DNA of 15,121 nucleotides from UBA73 sp964364885 (GTDB lineage: Archaea; Nanobdellota; Nanobdellia; Pacearchaeales; GW2011-AR1). Under the pieces are notes generated by a model that ran no database searches, was not told the DNA's origin, and worked only from the letters and a program-made list of their open reading frames with translations. Position 1 is the first letter of the stretch; each line of letters opens with the position of its first letter. Position numbers and translations under genes: made by a program. Below, piece by piece: positions 6,640 to 13,816 of this stretch. The stretch is from contig CAYIOA010000015.1 in assembly GCA_964364885.1 (NCBI GenBank), positions 1-15,121 on the forward strand, in the 5' to 3' direction.

Positions 6640-7812
6640 ATGGAAAAGGAAGAGAAGGAGAAAAAAGAGGAGAAAGAGAGTGACGGAAAGGGGAACAATA
6701 GCAGTGTTATTTGGTTTGTTGGGATTGCAGCTGTTGTTGTTATAGCCTTAATTTATTATTTTATTGGTTATAAGGGAATAACCGGAAATGTTATTTCAGA
6801 GCAGGGAGACATTAAAATTATTAAAGTAGGTTTTATGGGCCCTTTGACTGGTGATGCTTCATCTTATGGAGAGAGCATTAAAAGGGGTGTTGACTTAGCT
6901 TTAAAAGATTCCGGCTTAGAGAATGTTGAGATTATTTATGAGGATACAAAGTGCGATGGCAAAGAAGCTGTCAGCGCAATTAATAAACTAATTAATGTTA
7001 ATGGTGTTAGCGCGATTGTTGGAGAGGTATGCTCCGGCGCAACTCTGGCTGCGGCTCCTATTGCTGAGGAGAATAAAATAGTTATGATTAGCGCTAGTTC
7101 TACAAGCCCTGAGATAACTAAGTCGGGGGATTATATATTCAGAACAGTTCCAAGCGATAGTTTGCAGGGGAGTTTTGGCGCGAATTTGGCATACAATAAG
7201 GGATATAGAAAATTAGCTATCTTACACAGCAATGAAGAATATGGTGTTGGCTTTAGAGACGTACTAAAAGATAAATTTAGCGAGCTTGGAGGGCAGGTGG
7301 TTATTAGTGAAGCTTTTGAAAGAGGATCAACTGACTTAAGGACACAATTAACAAAGATAAAGAATTCAAATCCTGAAGTGATTTACATTATAAGCAATTC
7401 TCCTGATTCTGCAGTTGCTGCATTAAAGCAAATTAAAGAACTCGGCATAAAAAGTGCGCTGTTCGGCTCTGAAGGACTAAAGGGGCCAGAAGTGCAGGAG
7501 CTTGGCGAGCCTGCAGATGGATTGATTATAACTTCAGTAAGCTCTGGCTCAACTGGATTTAATGAAAATCATAAAAAAGAATACGGCACAGAGCCAGGAC
7601 CGTTTGCCGCCCAGGGCTATGATGCATTCAGCGTTATTGCGCTTGCATTAAAGAAAAATGTTTTAGACAAAGAGGCAATGAGAGATTATGCATATGATGC
7701 TCAATTTGGCGGCGCCTCAGGGAGAATTGCTTTTGATTCAAATGGAGATATTTTTTCAAGCAATTATGAACTTTATGAAGTCAGAAATAAAACTTTCGTC
7801 TCTTTGATTTAA
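6640..7812 (+). CDS. livJ: membrane-anchored branched-chain amino acid ABC transporter binding protein
   Basis: Periplasmic-binding-protein type I (LivJ/BraC) of 390 aa, the capture subunit of the importer encoded downstream. It begins with a very charged cytoplasmic tail (1-20, mostly Glu/Lys), then an uncleaved signal-anchor helix (23-43), so it is tethered to the cell membrane. The binding lobes follow: KVGFMGPLTGDASSYG (62-77), the family disulfide pair C105 and C131, SASSTSPEIT (151-160) in the ligand-contact region, and YDAFSV near 327-332. ATG 6640 is chosen over TTG 6628 because it lies 29 nt after the TATA box. ITGNVIS (47-53) follows the membrane helix. It is first in a five-gene operon. 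Ligand class is by family; amides or urea are alternatives. Confidence 0.9.
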   Translation: MEKEEKEKKEEKESDGKGNNSSVIWFVGIAAVVVIALIYYFIGYKGITGNVISEQGDIKIIKVGFMGPLTGDASSYGESIKRGVDLALKDSGLENVEIIYEDTKCDGKEAVSAINKLINVNGVSAIVGEVCSGATLAAAPIAEENKIVMISASSTSPEITKSGDYIFRTVPSDSLQGSFGANLAYNKGYRKLAILHSNEEYGVGFRDVLKDKFSELGGQVVISEAFERGSTDLRTQLTKIKNSNPEVIYIISNSPDSAVAALKQIKELGIKSALFGSEGLKGPEVQELGEPADGLIITSVSSGSTGFNENHKKEYGTEPGPFAAQGYDAFSVIALALKKNVLDKEAMRDYAYDAQFGGASGRIAFDSNGDIFSSNYELYEVRNKTFVSLI

Positions 7813-7818
7813 TGAGAA

Positions 7819-8697
7819 ATGTCATTTGTTGTTCAGTTAACTATTAATGGCCTGATAGCTGGCAGTGTTTATGCACTTGTGGCGAGCGGCTTTTCGCTTA
7901 TTTACAGCACAAATAGATTTATGCATTTTGCGCACGGCATTAGTGTTGTTGTCGCATCTTATATTTTGTATACTCTTTTCTCTATTGCTCAAATTCCTTT
8001 TTTTCTTAGCATACTTCCTACTTTGTTTTTATCTGCGCTTTTTGGTTTTTTTGTTTATCTTTTAGTTTATTCTCCTCTGCAAAGCAGAAACGCCTCAAAT
8101 GTCGTCCTGCTTATAGCTTCTATTGGTGTTTTAATTTTATTTCAAAATGTTTTACAGGCAGTTTACGGAGCAAATGTTAAAACGATAAACCTGCTCGAAA
8201 CAAATAAAGGAATTGAGATTTTTGGGGCCAGCGTTACCCATCTCCAATTAGTAATAATTTTCTTCTCCCTGTTTTTATTTATCTTTTTTAATTTCTTTAT
8301 GAGAAAAACTCGTCTTGGAAAAGAAATGCGCGCAATTGCTGACAATAAAGAATTATCAAGAATAGTCGGGATTAATGACAGATTGATAGCCGGAGCCTCT
8401 TTTGTTATCGGTTCTTTTTTCGCCGGCATTGCGGGGATTTTTATTGGTCTTGAATATAATTTATTTCCTACTATGGGGACTGATCTTATAATCAAAGGTT
8501 TTACAGGAGCGGTTATCGGGGGCGTCGGCTCTGTGCCGGGCGCTATTATAGGAGCTTATATCTTGGGGCTTGCTGAGAATTATGGAATTGCGTTTTTGCC
8601 CTCTGGATTCAAAGATGCAATCTCTTTTGTTCTATTGTTTATTTTTCTTCTGTTTAAGCCTTCTGGCTTATTGGGAATTAGGAGGAATGGAGAATGA
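7819..8697 (+). CDS. livH: branched-chain amino acid ABC transporter permease LivH
   Basis: Integral membrane permease of 292 aa with about eight hydrophobic segments. It starts with the family's INGLIAGSVYALVASGFSLIYST and NRFMHFAHG blocks. The cytoplasmic coupling loop reads RAIADNKELSRIVGINDR and is followed by FFAGIAGIFIG, as in LivH. GGVGSVPGAIIGAYILGLAE lies near the C-terminus, and FKPSGLLG closes the protein as usual. It starts 6 nt after the livJ stop and overlaps livM by 4 nt (ATGA), so translation is probably coupled. It forms the membrane channel with LivM. Confidence 0.93.
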   Translation: MSFVVQLTINGLIAGSVYALVASGFSLIYSTNRFMHFAHGISVVVASYILYTLFSIAQIPFFLSILPTLFLSALFGFFVYLLVYSPLQSRNASNVVLLIASIGVLILFQNVLQAVYGANVKTINLLETNKGIEIFGASVTHLQLVIIFFSLFLFIFFNFFMRKTRLGKEMRAIADNKELSRIVGINDRLIAGASFVIGSFFAGIAGIFIGLEYNLFPTMGTDLIIKGFTGAVIGGVGSVPGAIIGAYILGLAENYGIAFLPSGFKDAISFVLLFIFLLFKPSGLLGIRRNGE

Positions 8698-9566
8698 TTC
8701 TTCTGTTTGTTGTTCATGTTTTAATACTTATATCGATTTATATTCTTTTAGCAGTCAGTCTGAATCTAGTTTTGGGATATACCGGAAGAGTTAACCTTGG
8801 ACATGTTGCTTTGTTTGGGATAGGAGCTTACACTTCTGCTTTGCTTTATATAAACGGTATTCCTTTTGTTATTGCTTTTCTTGCTTCTGGCTTTTTTGCC
8901 GGCTTCTCTGGCTTTGTTTTGATTTTTGCAACAAAAAGATTAAAAGGAGATTATTATGCGCTTGCTACATTAGGATTTAGTTTTATTGTTTATTCTCTTT
9001 TATTAAATTTAACCAGCATTACCAGAGGCCCTCTAGGGATTGCCGGCATTAAAAAGCCGGAGCTATTTGGATTTGCTATTACAAATAACTTTTCTTATCT
9101 GACTTTTTCATCAATCATAGTTTTAATAAGCGTCTTTATTATATGGAGAATTGTCTCCTCTCCGTTTGGAATATTGCTGGGCGCTATGCGTGATGACGAA
9201 ACTGCCTTAAAGGTTCTGGGCAAGGACACCAAGATGTTAAAGTATAAAGCAATGGGCATCTCTGCTTTTTTTGCAGGGATTTCAGGGAGTCTTTTTGCGC
9301 ATTATATAAGTTTTATAGACCCAGGCACGTTTACTATATCTGAGATAATTCTTGTTCTGACAATTGTAATAGTTGGAGGGATTGCCTCAACAAAAGGAAG
9401 CATTGTTGCTAGCGCGATTATTGTTGTTATTCCTGAATTATTGAGATTTTTGCCTCTGCCTGGCGGGATTGCCGGGCCAATGCGACAAATTTTATATTCA
9501 ATAATATTAATTGTCTTATTATTGTATAAACCTCGAGGTTTATTCGGGAGAATTGAGCTAGAATGA
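8694..9566 (+). CDS. livM: branched-chain amino acid ABC transporter permease LivM
   Basis: Second permease, 290 aa, lacking the long N-terminal extension of some bacterial LivM. Landmarks are LNLVLGYTGRVNLGHVALFGIGAY near the N-terminus, GDYYALATLG, the coupling loop AMRDDETALKVLGKD, AGISGSLFAHY, GGIASTKGSIVASAI and the terminal LYKPRGLFG. The start ATG overlaps the livH stop as ATGA and has a clear Shine-Dalgarno GGAGG at 8681-8685, 8 nt upstream. Internal operon genes thus appear to use leadered initiation, unlike the first genes of transcripts here. It ends in ATGA with the next reading frame at 9563. Confidence 0.93.
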   Translation: MILLFVVHVLILISIYILLAVSLNLVLGYTGRVNLGHVALFGIGAYTSALLYINGIPFVIAFLASGFFAGFSGFVLIFATKRLKGDYYALATLGFSFIVYSLLLNLTSITRGPLGIAGIKKPELFGFAITNNFSYLTFSSIIVLISVFIIWRIVSSPFGILLGAMRDDETALKVLGKDTKMLKYKAMGISAFFAGISGSLFAHYISFIDPGTFTISEIILVLTIVIVGGIASTKGSIVASAIIVVIPELLRFLPLPGGIAGPMRQILYSIILIVLLLYKPRGLFGRIELE

Positions 9567-10417
9567 AAAACAAAATTCTTAGAATCAAAAAGTCCTTGTA
9601 TGTACTCCACACTAAAGTGCGGAGTTTGTTTGGACTTTTGGATGCTCAAGATGCTAACTCCATGCTAAAGCATGGAGTTTTCGCAATGCATCTTGACATA
9701 AAAAAAGTGTCTAAAAACTTTGGCGGAATTGTGGCCTTGGATAAATGCTCTCTAGAAATTAAAGAAGGAAAAATTATAGCTATTATAGGCCCTAATGGCT
9801 CTGGAAAATCAACATTGTTTAATGTTATCTCTAATATTGTTTCTGCCGGCAAAGGGAAGATTTATTTTAGCAAGGAAGATATAACTGGGAGAGAAGAGCA
9901 TGAAATTGCAAAAATTGGAATCTCAAGAACTTTTCAAGAGGTTAGATTATTTAAAAATCTTACAATTGAGGAGCATCTTAAGGTTGCGCTATCTGACAGC
10001 GATTATAAATTAATTAAAAGTTTTTTTTACAGGCAGCCAAATGAGGATGATAGAATAAAAGAAATACTTGAAATGGTCGGGCTTAAGAAACCGGTTAGTA
10101 CTCTGTCTAGTGAATTAAGCTACGGGCAGAAAAAACTGCTTGGCCTGGCTGTTGCAATTGCGAAACCACATTCAATCTTAATGCTTGATGAGCCAGTAGC
10201 TGGAATCAATCCTGAATTAAGAAAAGAAATATTTAGAATTATTAAAGAATTGAACAATAAAGGAGAGAGTATTGCAATTATAGAGCACGATATGAACTTT
10301 GTGATGAACCTTGCGCATTATATTTATGTTCTTGATTCCGGAAGATTAATTGCAGAAGGCACACCAAGAGAGGTTCAAAAAAATAAGAGAGTTCTGGAGG
10401 CTTATCTTGGCAAATAA
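9563..10417 (+). CDS. livG: branched-chain amino acid ABC transporter ATP-binding protein LivG, with N-terminal insertion
   Basis: Cytoplasmic ATPase subunit. Counting from the internal ATG 9686 (243 aa), it has Walker A GPNGSGKS (35-42), Q-loop RTFQ (81-84), signature LSYGQ (144-148, the LivG variant), Walker B ILMLDEP (164-170) and the switch His201. The frame extends 41 codons upstream to ATG 9563, which overlaps the livM stop as ATGA. Those 41 residues (MKNKILRIKKSL...) have no counterpart in the usual LivG start and are encoded by two nested palindromes. Two products are possible: 284 aa from 9563 by coupling to livM, or the standard 243 aa from 9686, whose GGAG Shine-Dalgarno (9674-9677) is buried in a hairpin. 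LivF starts 1 nt after its stop. Confidence 0.9.
   Translation: MKNKILRIKKSLYVLHTKVRSLFGLLDAQDANSMLKHGVFAMHLDIKKVSKNFGGIVALDKCSLEIKEGKIIAIIGPNGSGKSTLFNVISNIVSAGKGKIYFSKEDITGREEHEIAKIGISRTFQEVRLFKNLTIEEHLKVALSDSDYKLIKSFFYRQPNEDDRIKEILEMVGLKKPVSTLSSELSYGQKKLLGLAVAIAKPHSILMLDEPVAGINPELRKEIFRIIKELNNKGESIAIIEHDMNFVMNLAHYIYVLDSGRLIAEGTPREVQKNKRVLEAYLGK
9588..9639. repeat. nested palindrome 1 in the livG 5' region
   Basis: Outer inverted repeat AAAAGTCC (9588-9595) and GGACTTTT (9632-9639), perfect over 8 bp. Inside is a hairpin with arms ACTCCACAC (9604-9612) and GTGCGGAGT (9617-9625), 8 of 9 paired, around the loop TAAA. It shares its loop and stem base with the hairpin at 9656-9679. Confidence 0.85.
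9646..9696. repeat. nested palindrome 2 overlapping the internal livG start
   Basis: Outer inverted repeat TCAAGATGC (9646-9654) and GCATCTTGA (9688-9696), perfect over 9 bp; the right arm holds codons 2-3 of the 9686 frame. Inside is a perfect 10-bp hairpin, AACTCCATGC (9656-9665) and GCATGGAGTT (9670-9679), with loop TAAA. GGAG of the 3' arm is 8 nt before ATG 9686 and would be hidden when the hairpin forms. Confidence 0.88.
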
Positions 10418-10418
10418 T

Positions 10419-11138
10419 ATGAAATATTTATTGGAAATACGAAATTTAAAATCCGGCTACGGAGAGTTTGAGGTTTTAAAAGGGATAAATCTGGAAGTTA
10501 AAGAAAACGAGATAATTGCTTTAATAGGACCAAATGGGGCTGGAAAAAGCACAGTTATAAAATCTATCTGTAATATCAGTGATTTGAAAAGCGGAAAGAT
10601 AATTTTTAGAGGAAAAGATGCAAGAAAATTTAAAACACATGAACTGATTAAAGAGGGGATTTGCTATGTAAATCAGGGAAGGATTATTTTTGGCAATTTG
10701 ACAGTCCGCGAGAACCTTGAGATCAGCAGCTGGATAATTAAGGATAAAAAAGAAAGAAATGACAGACTGGAGGAGATTTACCAAAAGTTTCATGTTCTTA
10801 AGGAAAAGAAAGATAAACTGGCTTATACTTTAAGCGGAGGACAACAACAAATGCTTGCTTTGGGAAGGGCTTTGATTTTAAAACCTTCTTTGCTTTTGCT
10901 TGACGAGCCTTCGCTTGGATTAAGCCCTAAATTACAAAAGGAATTGTTTGAGATTATAAAAAAATTAAAAAAAGAGGGGGTTTCTATTTTAATTGTCGAG
11001 CAGAATGCAAAAAAGGCTATTGAAATAGCCAATAAAACTTATCTTTTAGAAGATGGGAAAATTGTCCTTGAAGGAGGCGGAAAATCTATTTTAAGGCATA
11101 AAAAAATCAGAGAGGTTTATCTTGGCGGGAGATACTAA
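10419..11138 (+). CDS. livF: branched-chain amino acid ABC transporter ATP-binding protein LivF
   Basis: Second cytoplasmic ATPase, 239 aa. Walker A GPNGAGKS is at 37-44, VNQGRIIF at 84-91 replaces the Q-loop segment in the LivF manner, the signature LSGGQQQ is at 138-144, Walker B LLLLDEPSLGLSP at 158-170, and VEQN (193-196) sits at the switch position, where LivF has Gln rather than His. The start ATG 10419 follows the livG stop by 1 nt; the frame is open upstream to 10350, but that would add 23 residues inside livG and the family start fits MKYLLEIRNL. Its last 48 nt overlap the convergent methyltransferase gene. Confidence 0.93.
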   Translation: MKYLLEIRNLKSGYGEFEVLKGINLEVKENEIIALIGPNGAGKSTVIKSICNISDLKSGKIIFRGKDARKFKTHELIKEGICYVNQGRIIFGNLTVRENLEISSWIIKDKKERNDRLEEIYQKFHVLKEKKDKLAYTLSGGQQQMLALGRALILKPSLLLLDEPSLGLSPKLQKELFEIIKKLKKEGVSILIVEQNAKKAIEIANKTYLLEDGKIVLEGGGKSILRHKKIREVYLGGRY

Positions 11139-11441
11139 CTTATTCAAGTCATAAAAATACTTATCTAGATTAAGTTTGCCGTTTTTAACTGAAATTCCCT
11201 CTTGTTTTAACATTTTTATCTTCTTTCTTTCGCCTTTAGCAAATCCGCCAATAGCTCCATTTGATTTAACAACTCTATGGCAGGGAACTGTGGCATAAGG
11301 ATTTTTATTCATTGCATTTCCAACAGCCCTGTAACTTTTATTCCCTAAAGCTTCTGCAATATTTTTATAAGTTGTAACCTTTCCCTTAGGAACTTTCTTT
11401 AACAATTTGTAACATTCTTCAGAGAATATTTTTTCTTTCAT
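11091..11441 (-). CDS. ogt: methylated-DNA-protein cysteine methyltransferase
   Basis: DNA repair protein of 116 aa that transfers the alkyl group from O6-methylguanine to its own cysteine. It consists only of the DNA-binding/active-site domain: VPKGKVTTYKNIAE (17-30), the arginine-finger region YRAVGNAM (37-44), the active-site PCHRV at 53-57 with acceptor C54, then GGFAKG and a C-terminal helix. The usual N-terminal RNase H-like domain is absent, as in the short alkyltransferase-like forms, but the acceptor Cys is present, so it should be active. ATG 11441 is chosen because a TTTAAA box lies 27-29 nt upstream; the frame is open to 11501. The 3' end runs 48 nt into livF on the opposite strand. 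Confidence 0.92.
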   Translation of the reverse strand: MKEKIFSEECYKLLKKVPKGKVTTYKNIAEALGNKSYRAVGNAMNKNPYATVPCHRVVKSNGAIGGFAKGERKKIKMLKQEGISVKNGKLNLDKYFYDLNKLVSPAKINLSDFFMP

Positions 11442-11460
11442 ACAACTCATTACGCCACAA

Positions 11461-11470
11461 GCTTTAAAGT
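11461..11470 (-). promoter_or_regulatory. TATA box of ogt
   Basis: ACTTTAAAGC on the minus strand, beginning 27-29 nt before ATG 11441. It supports the short start over upstream in-frame codons. Confidence 0.5.
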
Positions 11471-11522
11471 TTTTACTACCGCCTAGAGTTAAATAAGCCA
11501 AAAAATGCCTTTCTGAGATACA

Positions 11523-11532
11523 TTAATAAATA
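11523..11532 (+). promoter_or_regulatory. TATA box of the squalene/phytoene synthase gene
   Basis: TTAATAAATA begins 29 nt before ATG 11552, again predicting a leaderless transcript. Confidence 0.5.
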
Positions 11533-11551
11533 CATATGAAAGTTAAATTTT

Positions 11552-12715
11552 ATGAATCGAGAAAAATTGTGGCACAAACCAGGCGAATTGCTAAGAGAAT
11601 CCAGAGACAGGAGTTTAACATCAGATGAATTATTAGAGATTAAATCAGGGAATTTTTATTTGTCGGTTATATTTCTTGAGAAGCTAAAAGGACCTAAAGA
11701 ACAAAATAAAAAGCGTGCTGCTGGGGTGGCTCTTAATCTGCTAAGGGAATATGACACGATAGAAGACTCCTTGCATAAAAGAAGAGATAAAATAGACCTA
11801 ATGGATAGACTTCAGTATTGTGTCAGCGAGGTTGCGAGAAGAGGGCCGGAAGAAGATATAGAAGACCTTGTCAATAATGGAGATTTAAAAAAAATAACAG
11901 AAGAGGTGCTTAGAGGAGTTTCTAACAAGGAAGAAAGAGTATTTGTAGAGCATTTCGGCATGGGAGTTGTTTTAAGAGAGATGAGGGGGCTTGAAAGAAG
12001 AGTGCAGGAAAGCATTAATTCATGCATGTCAAAGATGATAGTTGGCATGAAAAATTTCCTAAAAGTTGAAGAGCTAACACTTGAAAGCGAGCTGCAAACT
12101 TATTGCTATTATGTAGCAGGAAGCATCGGAGAGTTCTTTACAGAATTAGTTAATATAACAGACAAGCAAAATTTAAATTCTCAGAAAGCAAAATATTTTG
12201 GGGAGTTTTTGCAACTAACTAATATAATCGCAGACATAAAAAAAGACTCCAGCGAAGGAAGAATTTATTTTCCGTCTCTTTTGTGCCCTTCAAATTTAAA
12301 AGGAAAGAAACTGGTGACAAGCAAGGAGCCGGAGGCAGGAAGAGCGCGCAGCCTTATATTCAAAGATATGATTTCACTGGTGAAAAATAATTTTACCTAT
12401 TCAATAGAGTATGTTGCTTCAATTCCGAATGAGCTAAGCGGCTATAAAGCCTTCTGTCTTGTGCCTTTTATAGCTGCGAGTGAGACGATAAAAAGAATGA
12501 GCAGAGCTGGAGCAAAGAGAGTATTTGCGGGCAATAAATCTGCAATAAGACTTCCTTATGGACTAAGCACAATAGGGGAGTTTACAGAGGCAATTGTTAA
12601 ACCAGAAAACAATAAATTAGATAATTGGCTTTCAAGTTATCTGGACAATCCGGATAACTTCTCCTTTGAGCCAAAGCATTATTCGCGCTGGTCGAGAGAA
12701 TGGATTGATGTTTAG
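11552..12715 (+). CDS. squalene/phytoene synthase family protein
   Basis: Head-to-head prenyl synthase fold, 387 aa, expected to condense two farnesyl or geranylgeranyl diphosphates. The first Asp-rich motif is DTIED (68-72) within LREYDTIEDSL; the family motif YCYYVAGSIG is at 184-193; the second Asp-rich motif, FLQLTNIIADIKKD (219-232), supplies D228 and D232 and is followed by GRIYFP (236-241). FCLVPFIAASETIKRM (301-316) matches the C-terminal helix of squalene synthases. There is no C-terminal membrane anchor, unlike eukaryotic squalene synthase. Product (squalene, dehydrosqualene or phytoene) cannot be told from sequence alone. It appears monocistronic; its TAG stop abuts the second N run, so any partner gene downstream could be missing. 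Confidence 0.85.
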   Translation: MNREKLWHKPGELLRESRDRSLTSDELLEIKSGNFYLSVIFLEKLKGPKEQNKKRAAGVALNLLREYDTIEDSLHKRRDKIDLMDRLQYCVSEVARRGPEEDIEDLVNNGDLKKITEEVLRGVSNKEERVFVEHFGMGVVLREMRGLERRVQESINSCMSKMIVGMKNFLKVEELTLESELQTYCYYVAGSIGEFFTELVNITDKQNLNSQKAKYFGEFLQLTNIIADIKKDSSEGRIYFPSLLCPSNLKGKKLVTSKEPEAGRARSLIFKDMISLVKNNFTYSIEYVASIPNELSGYKAFCLVPFIAASETIKRMSRAGAKRVFAGNKSAIRLPYGLSTIGEFTEAIVKPENNKLDNWLSSYLDNPDNFSFEPKHYSRWSREWIDV

Positions 12716-12815
12716 NNNNNNNNNNNNNNNNNNNNNNNNNNNNNNNNNNNNNNNNNNNNNNNNNNNNNNNNNNNNNNNNNNNNNNNNNNNNNNNNNNNNN
12801 NNNNNNNNNNNNNNN
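12716..12815. other. scaffold gap of 100 N
   Basis: Exactly 100 N, a nominal spacer. Unlike the first gap, the flanks share no long identical sequence, so the missing length is unknown. The gap lies between two convergent stop codons and may hide a short intergenic region or more. Confidence 0.97.
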
Positions 12816-12819
12816 TAGT

Positions 12820-13719
12820 TTACATTTTACCTAAAACTCTTATTCTATCATCTATGTCTGGATGAGTTGAAAACAACCCTTTAATTTTCTTCTTGAAAGG
12901 GTCTGATATAAACAAAGGCGCGACAGCTTTAGGATATTTCCTTTTTTCCTGCTCTGAAACATGCTCGTGCTTTATTTTTGTTAATGCGTTTTTCAATCCT
13001 GGAGGATACCTTGTAAACTTAACAGCTGTTGCGTCTGCTGTAAATTCCCTTTTTCTTGAGATTGCAAGAGAAACTAATTCTGCTGCAATCGGCGCGAGTA
13101 TTGCCGCAATAACTGCTAGCAACATGAGTATGACTCCCCCTTTGTTGTCTCTTTCATTATTTGAAAACCATAAGTTTCTTAGAAATATCTGCGCAGTTAT
13201 AGAGACTAAGCCAACCAGAACTGCTGTTAATGTCATAAACCTTATATCGTAATTTGCTATATGGGACATTTCGTGCGCAATTACTCCTTCCAACTCTTGC
13301 TTGCTTAATTTTTCAATACATCCTGTTGTAGCGCAGATTATTGCGTGCTCTGGGTCTCTTCCTGAGGCGAATGCATTTATTTCAGAAGAGTCCATTACAT
13401 ATAATTTTGGCATCGGCAGGCCAGAAGCAATTTTCATGTTTTCTACTGCATGAAAAAATTCTCTGTGCTCTTCACGCGAGGCAGGTTTTGCGTTTACTGA
13501 AGCGAGAGCTAATTTATCAGAGTTGTAATAACTTAAAACAACATAAACTAAAGAGAGTATTGTTGCCATTATAGTTATAATAAAGAAGTAACTTGGGTCA
13601 AGGACAAAAGAGATTAGCGCTCCGAGAAGTATAAAAAAAATGAAAATTGATACTATTAATATAAATGATTTTATTTTGTTGTTCCTGATTTGCTCGTGAA
13701 AGGATAATCTTTCTGCCAT
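12820..13719 (-). CDS. htpX: HtpX family membrane zinc metalloprotease
   Basis: Membrane protease of 299 aa (peptidase family M48), which cuts damaged membrane proteins on the cytoplasmic side. Two hydrophobic helices lie near 18-40 and 43-65. The zinc site is HEMSH at 149-153 with the third ligand E225 in the SRKREFTADA block (221-230). NAFASG (115-120) and STHPDIDDRI (284-293) are also family-typical, and two further hydrophobic segments flank 162-220. ATG 13719 is chosen because TTTATAAA lies 29 nt upstream; the frame is open for 17 more codons but those would lie upstream of the promoter start. It is divergent from the VKOR gene with a 97-nt spacer. Confidence 0.93.
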   Translation of the reverse strand: MAERLSFHEQIRNNKIKSFILIVSIFIFFILLGALISFVLDPSYFFIITIMATILSLVYVVLSYYNSDKLALASVNAKPASREEHREFFHAVENMKIASGLPMPKLYVMDSSEINAFASGRDPEHAIICATTGCIEKLSKQELEGVIAHEMSHIANYDIRFMTLTAVLVGLVSITAQIFLRNLWFSNNERDNKGGVILMLLAVIAAILAPIAAELVSLAISRKREFTADATAVKFTRYPPGLKNALTKIKHEHVSEQEKRKYPKAVAPLFISDPFKKKIKGLFSTHPDIDDRIRVLGKM

Positions 13720-13740
13720 GTTTATAAGAAAAATATCTTG

Positions 13741-13748
13741 TTTATAAA
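13741..13748 (-). promoter_or_regulatory. TATA box of htpX
   Basis: TTTATAAA on the minus strand, beginning 29 nt before ATG 13719. It shows that the upstream in-frame start codon at 13770 is unlikely. Confidence 0.65.
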
Positions 13749-13787
13749 GTTTGGTTTTATAGAATTTCATGTGAGAATTTCATTAAG

Positions 13788-13797
13788 TATTTATATT
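13788..13797 (+). promoter_or_regulatory. TATA box of the VKOR gene
   Basis: TATTTATATT begins 29 nt before ATG 13817. This favours ATG 13817 over TTG 13796 and ATG 13805, which would lie in or just after the box. Confidence 0.55.
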
Positions 13798-13816
13798 GGA
13801 TATTATGACTAGAAAT

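Noticed and set aside
12716..12815. Second N run as another false gap
   Set aside because: No shared 55-nt flank is present. Only a trivial TAG is common to both edges, so overlap cannot be claimed.
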